A DNA stretch of 64,000 nucleotides from the NCBI GenBank assembly GCA_910588815.1, contig CAJUQY010000011.1:8745-72744 (forward strand). Direction: 5' to 3'. How positions within the stretch are numbered: the stretch's first letter is position 1; each line of letters begins with the position of its first letter. The translations under genes and the position numbers were made by a program. The stretch is from an uncultured Lachnospiraceae bacterium. Lineage in GTDB: Bacteria; Bacillota; Clostridia; Lachnospirales; Lachnospiraceae. Below are positions 42,666 through 51,633 of this stretch, in pieces. The notes under the pieces were generated by a model that was given only the letters and a program-made list of their open reading frames with translations, did no database searches and was not told the origin of the DNA.

Positions 42666-44405
42666 TTATCCAGTATTTGCAGCTTTATAAAAACCGGCAT
42701 AAATCCCGTCCCGCCTAAGAAGCTCCTCATGGGTTCCCTGCTCGGCAATGCCGTCGTCGGTCATGACCAGGATTTTTTCCGCGTTGCGGATGGTGGAGAG
42801 CCGGTGGGCAATCACAAAGGTGGTCCGCCCCCTCGCCAGCCGTTCCAGGGCCTCCTGCACCATGCGTTCGCTCTCATTGTCCAGGGCGCTGGTAGCCTCG
42901 TCAAAAATCAGAATCGCAGGGTTTTTCAAAAATACCCTTGCCAGGGAAAGCCGCTGCTTCTGGCCGCCGGAGAGCTTCACCCCCCTCTGGCCGATATCCG
43001 TGTGATATCCGTCTGGAAGCTCCAGGATAAAGGAATGGGCGCCGGCGGCCTTCGCCGCCGCGACAACCTCCTCCTCAGAGGCGTCCTTTTTCCCGTAACA
43101 GATATTCTCATAGACTGTCCCGGCAAAAAGGTAGACATCCTGCTGGACGATACCGATGTTGCTCCGCAGGCTTTTCAAAGTGATCCCCCGGATATCTGTC
43201 CCGTCCAGGGTAATCCTGCCGCCGCTCACCTCGTAAAACCGCGGGATCAGGCTGCACAGAGTCGATTTTCCCACACCGGAGGACCCCACCAGGGCAATAT
43301 ATTCGCCCGGCCTCACCTCCATGTCCAGATGATGGAGCACGTCTCCTTTCGAGGAGGTATATCGGAAATCCACCTGTTCAAACCGAATTTCACCTTTTAC
43401 CTGGCCGATCTCTCTGGCATCCGGCGCGTCTTCAATATCCGGCTGAACCGCGAGGATCTCCCGGAACCTCCCATAGCCCGACATGCCGTTCTGGAACTGC
43501 TCCGTAAAGCTGACCAGCCGCTTGATGGGATCGGTAAAATTGCCGACCATCAAGAGAAAGGCCACCAAGTCCGCCGGATTCAGCTCTCCTCTGGACAGGA
43601 GCAGGGCTCCCACGGAGATCACCACCACCGTCATCAGGGTGGCAAACGCCCCCAGGCCCGCATTGTAGGCTCCCATGTACCGGTAGCTGTTCCTCTTGCT
43701 CTCCAGAAACCTCTGGTTTCCTACGTCAAACTTTTCCATCTCCGCATCTTCATTGCCGAAGGATTTCACCACCCGGATGCCCGAAAGGCTGTCCTCAATC
43801 TGGGCATTGACATCGGCAATCCGCTCCCGGTTCCGCCTGAAGGCCCGCTTCATCTTCTTGTTGAGAAAAACCGCATAAAAAAGCATGAAGGGAAGGAGGG
43901 CGGCCGCCGACAGAGCCAGAGGCGCATTGATAAACAGAAGGATCACCAGGGAGCCGGCCATGCGGATCAGGGAAATGATCAGATCCTCCGGCCCGTGGTG
44001 CCACAGCTCGCTGATATCAAAAAGATCATTGGTCACACGGGACATGAGCTGGCCGATTTTCTGTTCGTCGTAAAAGGCAAAGGACAGCTTCTGATAATGG
44101 GCAAAAAGCTCGTGGCGCATATCCCGCTCCATCTTTGCCCCCATGATGTGGCCGAAATAGCCGATATAATAGTTGCAGCCAAATTCCAGAACCACAAGCC
44201 CGGCCATCAAAAGAGCCAGCCTGAGGATCGTTTCCGCCGCCTCTTTTGTCTCGTAATAGATGACCGTCCCCGTAATGTGGCGGATGATCAGCGGGATCAC
44301 CAGCGTCACCGCCGCCCCCAGGCAGGCAAAAAACATATCGCTCAAGAACAGGCCCAGATAAGGTCTGTAATAGGAAAGAAAGCTTTTTCTCTTTTCAGTT
44401 TTCAT
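42666..44405 (-). CDS. ABC transporter, fused permease-ATPase (half-size exporter)
   Basis: 579 residues: six membrane helices (about 1-310) followed by an ATPase. Walker A LVGSSGVGKSTLCSL, Q-loop IGIVQQDVYLF, signature LSGGQKQRLSLARV, Walker B AILIFDEATSALD, and H-loop VIAHRLSTI. Works as a dimer exporting lipids, peptides or drugs. Its start overlaps the ROK kinase stop, so both are co-transcribed. Confidence 0.93.
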   Translation of the reverse strand: MKTEKRKSFLSYYRPYLGLFLSDMFFACLGAAVTLVIPLIIRHITGTVIYYETKEAAETILRLALLMAGLVVLEFGCNYYIGYFGHIMGAKMERDMRHELFAHYQKLSFAFYDEQKIGQLMSRVTNDLFDISELWHHGPEDLIISLIRMAGSLVILLFINAPLALSAAALLPFMLFYAVFLNKKMKRAFRRNRERIADVNAQIEDSLSGIRVVKSFGNEDAEMEKFDVGNQRFLESKRNSYRYMGAYNAGLGAFATLMTVVVISVGALLLSRGELNPADLVAFLLMVGNFTDPIKRLVSFTEQFQNGMSGYGRFREILAVQPDIEDAPDAREIGQVKGEIRFEQVDFRYTSSKGDVLHHLDMEVRPGEYIALVGSSGVGKSTLCSLIPRFYEVSGGRITLDGTDIRGITLKSLRSNIGIVQQDVYLFAGTVYENICYGKKDASEEEVVAAAKAAGAHSFILELPDGYHTDIGQRGVKLSGGQKQRLSLARVFLKNPAILIFDEATSALDNESERMVQEALERLARGRTTFVIAHRLSTIRNAEKILVMTDDGIAEQGTHEELLRRDGIYAGFYKAANTG

Positions 44406-45348
44406 CGATGATCATTTTGGCGGAGCCATAAATGCCGGCATCGTTTCCGAGTGTCGCCAGGGCAAGCTTCGCCTTCTCCTTTGTCAGTACAATCAGGGGA
44501 TCATAATGCTTCTGCAAAAGGTCAAGCAGATACTGCCCGGCCTTGGACACGCCGCCGCCGATGACGAACACCTGCGGATCGACCACCTGGGAAACGTAGG
44601 CCAGCGCCCGGCCCAGGTACATCATGCAGTAATCGGCCACTTCTTCCGCCAGGCTGTCTCCCGCCTTCGCCGCGTCGAACACATCCTTCGCCGTCACGTC
44701 CGCCTTGTCTCTGAGTACGGAAGGCCTGTCCGACTCCCGCATAAAACGCCTTGCGATCCGGGCCACCCCCGTCGCCGAGGCAATCTGCTCCAGACATCCC
44801 CTGTTCCCGCAGTTGCAGGCTTCCGGCTCCGGCCAGTTCCAGTCCATGACCATGTGGCCGATCTCCCCGCCCATGCCTTTGCTGCCCGCCACGATATGGC
44901 CGTCCAGGATCACGCCTCCTCCCACACCGGTGCCCAGGGTCACGGCCACCACATCCCGGTAACCCTTGCCGCCCCCCTGCCACATCTCGCCGAGGGCCGC
45001 CACGTTGGCGTCATTCCCGCCCTTTACGGGAATTCCGCCTAAAAGCTCCGAAAGCTCCTTCACCGGATTCCAGTCATGGATGCCGATATTGACGATCACT
45101 TCCACGTATCCGTCTGGGCGGATGGGCCCCGGCACACCGATCCCGGCCCCGGCAAGATCCGAAAGGACAAGGCCCGCCTCTTTCATATTTTTCTTAATGG
45201 ATTCTGCAATATCCGGACACACATGCCGCCCGGCGTCTTCCTTCCTGGTGGGAATCTCCCATTTCGTGACCAGGGCGCCGTCCTCTTTAAACAGCCCCAG
45301 CTTTGCCGTCGTTCCCCCCAAATCCACACCTGCATAAATTCTGCTCAT
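44395..45348 (-). CDS. ROK-family glucokinase
   Basis: 317 residues. Phosphate-binding motif GVDLGGTTAKLGLF, GVPGPI region, sugar-binding KGGNDANVAALGE, TLGTGVGGGVI, and the ROK zinc site with CNCGNRGCLEQ after a GHMVMD His. These fit glucose phosphorylation by the Firmicute ROK glucokinases; other hexoses are possible. ATG 45348 follows GGAGGAG by six bases. Confidence 0.92.
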   Translation of the reverse strand: MSRIYAGVDLGGTTAKLGLFKEDGALVTKWEIPTRKEDAGRHVCPDIAESIKKNMKEAGLVLSDLAGAGIGVPGPIRPDGYVEVIVNIGIHDWNPVKELSELLGGIPVKGGNDANVAALGEMWQGGGKGYRDVVAVTLGTGVGGGVILDGHIVAGSKGMGGEIGHMVMDWNWPEPEACNCGNRGCLEQIASATGVARIARRFMRESDRPSVLRDKADVTAKDVFDAAKAGDSLAEEVADYCMMYLGRALAYVSQVVDPQVFVIGGGVSKAGQYLLDLLQKHYDPLIVLTKEKAKLALATLGNDAGIYGSAKMIIDEN

Positions 45349-45402
45349 ACATTTCTCCTCCGTCTTCATAAAGCCGTTTTCACATCCCGGCCTTTTCCCT
45401 TT

Positions 45403-45430
45403 ATTTTACCCGATATCAAAAAATTTGCAA
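45403..45430 (-). promoter_or_regulatory. Promoter for the ROK kinase-ABC exporter unit
   Basis: TTGCAA (45430-45425) and TAAAAT (45408-45403), 16-base spacer, on the minus strand. Confidence 0.55.
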
Positions 45431-45439
45431 AGGAAATCT

Positions 45440-46822
45440 TTATTTCCCTTTCGTAATCCCTTTATTCCTCCGAAACAGCCGCCCGGTGAGCGCCAGCATA
45501 GTGGTAAAGCTGGCCGTCCCGCCGATAAAATTGGAGATCGGCTCTGCCAGAAATACTCCCATCACGCCGAGCCCTGCCACATGGGGCAGAATCAGTGTCA
45601 AAGGAACCACGATGATGATTTTCCGCAGCAAGGAAAAGAACACGGACTGTTTTGCCATGCCAAGTCCCACAAAGGTGGACTGGCCCACAAACTGGAAAGC
45701 CATCATAAAGAAGCCGAAGAAGTAGATATGAAGGGCTGGTACGCCTTTGGCAAGCAGCTCCGTATCGGAATTGAAGATCCGCATCAGCGGTTCCGGAAAC
45801 AGGAACAGGATTCCCCAGGCGAGAAGCATATAAGAGACTCCCATCGCCGTCACAAAGGCAATGCTTTTTTTGATCCGATCATAGGCTCCGGCTCCCAGAT
45901 TGAAGCCCAGCACTGGCTGGGACGCATTGGTAAGTCCCTGCATAGGCATGGACACTACATCCCGCACAGAGTTTAAGATGGTCATCACCCCCACGTAAAC
46001 ATCGCCGCCGAAATCCCGGAGCGTGGCGTTGCAGGCGATCTGCACCGCCCCGTTGGAGGCATATACCACAAATCCCGCCATTCCCAAGCTTATGATCTCT
46101 TTTAGCAGCCTGCCCTCCGGCCGCATTCCGGTTTTCTGAAGGCGAAAGAGCGTCTTTTTTCCCAGAAGAAATTTTAACACCCAGGTCGCCGACAAAAGCT
46201 GGGAAAGGATCGTAGCCAGCGCCGCCCCCGACACCCCCATACCAAACACGAAAATAAAGAGTGGATCCAGGGCAATATTGACCGCAGCTCCGATCAGGAC
46301 CGTCGCCATGCCGGTTCCGGAAAAGCCCTGGGCATTGATGAAGCCGTTCATTCCCGTGCCGATCATGGCAAAGGGCGTCCCCATCAGATAGAGCCGCAGG
46401 TACTCGGCCGCATAGGGATAGCTGGCATCGCTGGCGCCGAACAAATACAGCACCGGCTTCAGAAACAGATAACAGGCCGCCATCAGAAGCATGCTGCAGA
46501 TACAGAGCATGGAAAAGGTATTCCCCATGATCTTCCCGGCTCTCACCCCGTCCTGTCTTCCTCTCGCAATGGAAAACAGCGGCGCCCCGCCCATACCAAA
46601 CAGGTTGGTAAATGCCATAATCAACGTGATGACCGGAAAGGTCAGCCCCAGTCCGGTCAGTGCCATGGCCGATCCCCCCGGCAGATGCCCGATGTAAATG
46701 CGGTCCACGATGTTATAAAGCATCTGGACCAGTTGGGCAACGGTCATGGGGACCGCCAGTGCGATGATATGTCTGTATACACTTCCTGCTGAAAAGTCGT
46801 TCTGCTTCTCCTTCTGTTCCAA
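45440..46822 (-). CDS. MATE-family multidrug/cation efflux transporter
   Basis: About 460 residues, 12 membrane helices in two halves. Typical MATE opening AVPMTVAQLVQMLYNIVDRIYIGH, quoted in part, with MTVAQLVQMLYN, and the second-half NASQPVLGFNLGAG. Drug or Na+/H+ antiport cannot be specified. TTG 46822 with GGAGG eight bases upstream is the better start; a GTG three codons earlier is also in frame. Confidence 0.92.
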   Translation of the reverse strand: MEQKEKQNDFSAGSVYRHIIALAVPMTVAQLVQMLYNIVDRIYIGHLPGGSAMALTGLGLTFPVITLIMAFTNLFGMGGAPLFSIARGRQDGVRAGKIMGNTFSMLCICSMLLMAACYLFLKPVLYLFGASDASYPYAAEYLRLYLMGTPFAMIGTGMNGFINAQGFSGTGMATVLIGAAVNIALDPLFIFVFGMGVSGAALATILSQLLSATWVLKFLLGKKTLFRLQKTGMRPEGRLLKEIISLGMAGFVVYASNGAVQIACNATLRDFGGDVYVGVMTILNSVRDVVSMPMQGLTNASQPVLGFNLGAGAYDRIKKSIAFVTAMGVSYMLLAWGILFLFPEPLMRIFNSDTELLAKGVPALHIYFFGFFMMAFQFVGQSTFVGLGMAKQSVFFSLLRKIIIVVPLTLILPHVAGLGVMGVFLAEPISNFIGGTASFTTMLALTGRLFRRNKGITKGK

Positions 46823-46848
46823 ATCTGCCACCTCCCCGATCTGTTTCC

Positions 46849-46877
46849 ATTGTAGACGACTTGACAGAGAAAGTAAA
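46849..46877 (-). promoter_or_regulatory. Promoter for the MATE transporter gene
   Basis: TTTACT (46877-46872) and TACAAT (46854-46849), 17-base spacer, on the minus strand. Confidence 0.55.
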
Positions 46878-46924
46878 TAGACGGAAGTCTCACCAGAAAT
46901 TTTCGCTTTCCGAAGCTTTTCACC

Positions 46925-47692
46925 TCATTCGACGGGCAGATAATAAACCTGGAGCTTGCCCGTAAGCCCGTTGACCGTGATCTGGGCGCGCACGCCGAAG
47001 ATCCGCTCGATGTTCTCTTCTGTGATCACTTCTGCCGGCGTTCCCGACCGGATGATCTGTCCCTGTTCCATCAGAAGGATCCTGTCGCAGTACATGGCCG
47101 CCAGATTCAGGTCGTGGATTGATGCAAAGATTGTAATGCCCTGCTTTTTTAAGGTCTGCATGATCTGATACTGGAAGCGGATGTCCAGATGATTGGTCGG
47201 CTCATCGAGCACGATCAGACGGCTTTCCTGGACCAGCGCCCTGGCTAAGAGCACCCGCTGCTTTTCCCCGCCGGAGAGACTCAGGTAGGAACGGTGCTCA
47301 TAGCCCTCAAGCCCCACCTCTCTGATGAAACGCAGGCAGATCTCCCGGTCCTCCTTCTTCTCACCCTCCAAAAATTTCCTGTGGGAGTATCTCCCGTACA
47401 TGACCATATCCATCACTTCCAGGTCAAATTCCACGCTGTTTTCCTGGGCCATGACGGCGATCTCCTTCGCCATCTCCCGAGCCGCTAATCCGCAGACGTC
47501 CTTTCCGTCCACAAACACGGTATCCCGTTCCGGCTTATATGTCCTGTAGATCGCCTTTAACAGAGTAGATTTCCCACATCCATTTGGTCCGACCAGCCCG
47601 ACAAATTCTCCTTCCCCGATCTCCAGGGAAATGTCCTTGAGGATAGGAGTTTTGTCGATCTGGTAATTCAGTTGTTTGACATGTAAACGCAT
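46925..47692 (-). CDS. btuD: Cobalamin/Fe3+-siderophore-type ABC transporter ATPase
   Basis: 255-residue ATPase of the FecE/BtuD class. Walker A GLVGPNGCGKSTLLKA, Q-loop AVMAQENSVEFD, signature LSLSGGEKQRVLLARAL, Walker B RLIVLDEPTNHLD, and ASIHDLNLA H-loop. Third gene of btuF-btuC-btuD; start follows AGGAGG. The substrate assignment to corrinoids comes from the riboswitch upstream of the operon, not from this protein. Confidence 0.85.
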   Translation of the reverse strand: MRLHVKQLNYQIDKTPILKDISLEIGEGEFVGLVGPNGCGKSTLLKAIYRTYKPERDTVFVDGKDVCGLAAREMAKEIAVMAQENSVEFDLEVMDMVMYGRYSHRKFLEGEKKEDREICLRFIREVGLEGYEHRSYLSLSGGEKQRVLLARALVQESRLIVLDEPTNHLDIRFQYQIMQTLKKQGITIFASIHDLNLAAMYCDRILLMEQGQIIRSGTPAEVITEENIERIFGVRAQITVNGLTGKLQVYYLPVE

Positions 47693-47701
47693 ACGCTCCT
47701 C

Positions 47702-48757
47702 CTATCTGGCTTTGCTGCTGCGGATCAGATACAAAAAGAAGGGCGCCCCGATCAGGGCGGAAATGATCCCGATGGGTAACTCCTCCGGGGCCACGATGAC
47801 CCTTGACACCACATCGGCCATCATGGTAAAAAGTCCTCCCACCAGGATCACCGCCGGGATCAGGCGTTTATGCTTCGATCCGACGACCGTCCTCACCATG
47901 TGCGGAACCACCAGGCCGATAAAGCCGATCACGCCGCTCACAGAAACCACGACGCCTGTCAGCACCGTCGCCATCAGAATGATGACCAGCTTGATCCTTT
48001 TTGTATTGACGCCCAGATTTTCCGCCACATCGTCTCCCAGAAGCAGTACGTCTAAATCCCGCACAAACAACATGATGATGACAATGGCGACAGCAAAAAC
48101 GATCGCCACATATCCGGTTTTTCCCCAGCTCGCCCCGCTTAAGGAGCCGACCATCCAGTACTGAGCCGTTTTCGTTTTGTCCGATCCGGTGTGAAATCCA
48201 TAGATCATCAGATTTGTCAGGGCCGTAAACAGCGCAGAAGTCGCGATTCCCGCCAGCACAAGCCGGGTGGACGTGATCCGGCCCTTCATGGATGCTATCT
48301 TCAAAGAAAGGGTAATGGAAACGGCGGCGCCGGCCGTCGCGCCGAATATGGTAGAATACCCGCCCGCAAAGCGGAAAACTCCGAGTATGATGGCGCAGAC
48401 GGCTCCCGCGGAAGCTCCGGAGGAAATTCCCAGCACGTAAGGATCTGCCAGAGAATTTTTTGTCAACGCCTGCATCAGCACGCCGCAGACAGACAGTCCT
48501 GCCCCGACGATACAAGCCATCAGGACGCGGGGAAAACGGATATTCCAGATGATGGTCTCCACATTATCCTCCCAGGTGCGGGCAAATAATTCCCGCCCTG
48601 TGGCCCTGTTTACAATGATCTTTCCAATCTCCCCGGGATTGATCTCCACCGCTCCGATCAGAATAGAAAGACAGGCAGCAATTACGATCAGGACACAGAT
48701 GCCTGCGATCAGTGTCAGATACTGTGTCCGGCTTCGGATTTTATGTTGGCTTGCCAT
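47702..48757 (-). CDS. btuC: Cobalamin/Fe3+-siderophore-type ABC transporter permease
   Basis: About 351 residues, ten membrane helices, FecCD family. Typical motifs: WNIRFPRVLMACIVGAGLSVCGVLMQ (quoted: RFPRVLMACIVGAGLS), NSLADPYVLGISSGASAGA, and GVIGFIGLVVPHMVR. ATG 48757 lies six bases after AAGGAG; a GTG five codons upstream is possible. Sits between btuF and btuD. Confidence 0.87.
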   Translation of the reverse strand: MASQHKIRSRTQYLTLIAGICVLIVIAACLSILIGAVEINPGEIGKIIVNRATGRELFARTWEDNVETIIWNIRFPRVLMACIVGAGLSVCGVLMQALTKNSLADPYVLGISSGASAGAVCAIILGVFRFAGGYSTIFGATAGAAVSITLSLKIASMKGRITSTRLVLAGIATSALFTALTNLMIYGFHTGSDKTKTAQYWMVGSLSGASWGKTGYVAIVFAVAIVIIMLFVRDLDVLLLGDDVAENLGVNTKRIKLVIILMATVLTGVVVSVSGVIGFIGLVVPHMVRTVVGSKHKRLIPAVILVGGLFTMMADVVSRVIVAPEELPIGIISALIGAPFFLYLIRSSKAR

Positions 48758-48835
48758 TTGCTTCTCCTTCACCTTTGTCTCAAACAGAGGCCCCGCCGCA
48801 GGGACGGAACCTCTTCTTTCGCGTCTTGTTCACTC

Positions 48836-49963
48836 TCAATTCTGAAACAGCTCCGGGTAAAGCTGTGCGGCAATGGTCTCCACCAGCTTCGCGGAGCCCG
48901 CCGAGCCCTGCATGTCCGCGCAGCAGGCCGAAATGATCTTTCCTTCTTTTACCGCTTTCAAATCTTTTGTCGCATCGTTGTTTCGGAGAAATTCTGTCTT
49001 CTCTTCCACATCGCCGTCGTAATCCAGGATCAGGATCACATCGGGATCCCGCTCCACCACCTCTTCCCAGGAAGGCGTCGCCCAGCCGGCCTCAATATCA
49101 TCAAAAATGGAAATGCCTCCGGCCAGCTTCAGGATATCTCCCGGCATTCCCTGGCAGGCGGTAAAGGGCGCCTCTTCTCCGGAATCGTAGGCAAAGACTG
49201 TGATCGGATTCTCATATGCTTCTTCTCCCAGAGTGTCATTCACCTTCTGCAGGGTATCCTTCATGGCCTGTACCTTCTCTGCCGCCAGAGCTTCTACCTT
49301 GAAGATCTGCCCCAGCACTTCGTAATCCTTGTAAAGGTCCTCAAAAGTGGCATGGTCGGAGCAAACATAAGGAAAATACATGGCGATTCCATTATCATTA
49401 CAAAATTCAGAGCTGAAATTCTTATCCGAAAATACGGAATCCCAGCCGATCAGGAAATCACAGTTGGTCGCCAAAAGCTCTTCCTTTGACATGGAAGAAA
49501 GGTTTTTCCCCGCCTCCAAAAGCTGGGGCACCGAGTCTCTGGCAGGATATTCCGACACCAGGCTCCAGCAGGAGCCCCTGGTAAAGCCCGCCATCTGTCC
49601 TTCCAGACCCAGGTCAAAGAAAAGATCCGCCATCTGATCCCCCGAGGCCACGATGTGGGAAGGCATTTTCGTGAAGGTATACTCCACGTTCTCTCCCAGG
49701 CCGGAGCGCTCTAGGTTCAGTGTGATCGTCACCGGTTCATAATCTCCTTCACCGACAGCTTCCGTTGTTTCCGCCCCTTTTGTTTCTTCCTGGGTATCAG
49801 AAGCTTCTTCTGCGTTCCCTTCTGTGTTTAACTTAGTATTTTTCTCATTTTCAGCGTTTTCTGTCGTTCCCGTGACTCCCTTATTTTCGCTGTTCCCGCA
49901 CCCTGCAAGGAGGACAGCAAGCATTGCGCAGCACAATACGGCTGCGAGTAATTTCTTTTTCAT
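48836..49963 (-). CDS. btuF: Cobalamin/Fe3+-siderophore-type substrate-binding lipoprotein
   Basis: 375 residues. Lipoprotein signal with lipobox LLAGC (Cys about 22), acidic Thr/Glu/Asn linker to about residue 75, then a PF01497-type periplasmic-binding fold: PSHIVASGDQMADLFFDLGL, DFLIGWDSVFSDKNFS, EEVVERDPDVILILDYDG. AAGGAG precedes ATG. First gene after the riboswitch. Confidence 0.87.
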   Translation of the reverse strand: MKKKLLAAVLCCAMLAVLLAGCGNSENKGVTGTTENAENEKNTKLNTEGNAEEASDTQEETKGAETTEAVGEGDYEPVTITLNLERSGLGENVEYTFTKMPSHIVASGDQMADLFFDLGLEGQMAGFTRGSCWSLVSEYPARDSVPQLLEAGKNLSSMSKEELLATNCDFLIGWDSVFSDKNFSSEFCNDNGIAMYFPYVCSDHATFEDLYKDYEVLGQIFKVEALAAEKVQAMKDTLQKVNDTLGEEAYENPITVFAYDSGEEAPFTACQGMPGDILKLAGGISIFDDIEAGWATPSWEEVVERDPDVILILDYDGDVEEKTEFLRNNDATKDLKAVKEGKIISACCADMQGSAGSAKLVETIAAQLYPELFQN

Positions 49964-50099
49964 AATATATTCTCCTTTTGTACGCTTTTGGGATCATTAC
50001 TTCGAGATAATCTTTGAGATATAACTGGATTTTTCAGAACTTTAAGAAGAATTCAAACCCTCGTCCCCTTTCTCCTTCCCCTTACCGGGAATTTGCAAG

Positions 50100-50263
50100 A
50101 TAACTCCAACAAGTCTTAGGACTTGGCATCAACCGCAATCCCGCCTTCTCACAGAAACGCATCCTGCAATGGCCTTCCGGGACCTTGTCCGCCTTACCTC
50201 AGGTGTAAGCTGCCAGTGAATTCCACACTGTTCCTTTTTAAGCCTCAACGGCATTGGAGTTAT
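50100..50263 (-). promoter_or_regulatory. Cobalamin riboswitch (divergent)
   Basis: Minus-strand leader RNA of btuFCD. A perfect 10-bp closing stem pairs ATAACTCCAA (50263-50254) with TTGGAGTTAT (50109-50100). Near the 3' end AAGTCCTAAGACTTGTTG (minus strand) matches the B12-box pattern at about two thirds of positions. The core has GGAACAGTGTGGAATTCACT, a GGCAGC segment and a GGTCCCGGAAGG stretch in the order expected of the class. The 5' closing arm can alternatively pair in GAGTTacaaatAACTC, giving a possible switch. The match is imperfect, so the class is inferred from structure plus the downstream genes. Confidence 0.75.
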
Positions 50264-50295
50264 TTGTAACTCGGTCAGAATTTACAAACATTACC

Positions 50296-50324
50296 ATTAT
50301 AATATATAGTTTTTGGAATTTCAA
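50296..50324 (-). promoter_or_regulatory. Promoter for the riboswitch-btuFCD transcript
   Basis: TTGAAA (50324-50319) and TATAAT (50301-50296), exactly 17 bases apart on the minus strand, placing transcription start about 25 bases before the riboswitch stem. Confidence 0.85.
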
Positions 50325-50371
50325 GTCTTTTTGCAGGATTGGCATGTCACAGTGGACGACAAAAAGTTTTA

Positions 50372-51541
50372 TTAAGAGGTCCACCTTGTCACCTGCGAAT
50401 ATTCATCCACATACTGCCCGTTTACAAACAGCTGTATGACGATACCCTTCCCTGTCCTGGTCTCCAGAAGCTCATCACCGACATACACCGGAATCTCCAC
50501 ATCACTGTCTGACTCGGATACCGCCAGCAAAACCTCGTCCTCAGTATTTGTGACGACTCTGTAAAGATTTTGCTCTGATTCGACGATCGTACCTTCATAA
50601 TAGATCTCTTCATAGGTTTCATGATAAGCTCCGTCTGTCCCATCCGACGCGGCATATACGGCCGCCGTTCCAAGCTCCTCGTTTTCCGTCCACGTATACA
50701 TGAGAAGATCCATGGCGGATTGACCGGAGGATGAGGTATATCCTCCGCTCAGCTCTAAATATTCGACCCGTTCCGGAGCAATCTTCATTTCCTGAGCTTC
50801 GTCAGGCGTCTCTTCGTCAGAGCTTTCCGCAGAAGCGCTTTCCGAATCGGTTTCTGAATCCGTTTCTTCTATCTGCTGCGTTTCTTCCTCCTGCGCAGTT
50901 TCAACTGTCTGGGTGAGCTCCTGGGACAATTCCGGGACAGCATAAGCAGGAATGTCCTCTGCAGTCAGTGGTTCCTTCTCTACCTGCCCCTGACCGCTCT
51001 GCAGCATAAAATCGGCTTTTTCGCCGGCGGTGACCTGCCCAAAGCTTTTCCCCAGTGTAGAAACGCATTCCACGGTTCCCTCTAAAAGACATACCTGGAT
51101 ATGCCCTTCGTCCATGATGGTGATCCACCCGCAGGTGCCACGGATCCCGACCGTTAAGGTAGACGTGCGGATATTCATGGTTTCATCGTCGGAAAGAGGC
51201 TCTGTCACATGAAAGAAAACGCTGCCGCGGCCGACGAGGATCTCAAGCATGCCGTCTTCTTTCTGAATTTCGACATTGGTTGCGGCGTCCATTTTGGCCA
51301 GTTTGGTACTGTCCAGATCAATCCAGGCATAGCTTTCAATCTCTGTAGCCAGACGGTAACCGGAATATAAACCCATCCGGCTGACCAAATCCATACTCTT
51401 TCCTTCCGAATCAGCAACCGAAACGCTGCCTTCCGTTTTCATTAAATACATGGTAGCGGCTTTCTGTGACTGTCCGCAGGCCGTGAGTAAAAATATCAAC
51501 AGGATCAGGCCGATTACCTGTCGGAATTTGTTTTTTATCAT
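50372..51541 (-). CDS. FecR-domain lipoprotein
   Basis: 389 residues. Lipobox LLTAC (Cys about 22) and a FecR domain at about 32-190: EGSVSVADSEGK, LYSGYRLATEIESYAWIDLD, GRGSVFFHVT, TSTLTVGIRGTCGWI, and VLEGTVE-like CLLEGTVECVS. A Glu/Thr/Ser-rich linker (about 205-250) leads to a beta-rich C-terminal domain. Although FecR domains are known from iron-signalling anti-sigma regulators, this is a surface lipoprotein without an adjacent sigma factor, so a ligand-binding or structural role is more likely. Confidence 0.8.
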   Translation of the reverse strand: MIKNKFRQVIGLILLIFLLTACGQSQKAATMYLMKTEGSVSVADSEGKSMDLVSRMGLYSGYRLATEIESYAWIDLDSTKLAKMDAATNVEIQKEDGMLEILVGRGSVFFHVTEPLSDDETMNIRTSTLTVGIRGTCGWITIMDEGHIQVCLLEGTVECVSTLGKSFGQVTAGEKADFMLQSGQGQVEKEPLTAEDIPAYAVPELSQELTQTVETAQEEETQQIEETDSETDSESASAESSDEETPDEAQEMKIAPERVEYLELSGGYTSSSGQSAMDLLMYTWTENEELGTAAVYAASDGTDGAYHETYEEIYYEGTIVESEQNLYRVVTNTEDEVLLAVSESDSDVEIPVYVGDELLETRTGKGIVIQLFVNGQYVDEYSQVTRWTS

Positions 51542-51588
51542 CGTTTTTCTCCGTTTCCGTACTCATTTTCAAATGTTGACCGGATTCT

Positions 51589-51617
51589 ATTGTATCAGAA
51601 TAGCCGGTATCTTTCAA
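51589..51617 (-). promoter_or_regulatory. Promoter for the FecR lipoprotein gene
   Basis: TTGAAA (51617-51612) and TACAAT (51594-51589), 17-base spacer, minus strand. It sits in a hairpin CCGGTAT/ATACCGG (51604-51624) that follows the upstream ATPase gene. Confidence 0.65.
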
Positions 51618-51633
51618 ATACCGGAAAATGGTA

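Noticed and set aside
42651..44411. 586-codon plus-strand frame opposite the ABC exporter
   Set aside because: The minus-strand frame has all ABC motifs; the plus frame is His/Pro-rich with no domain.
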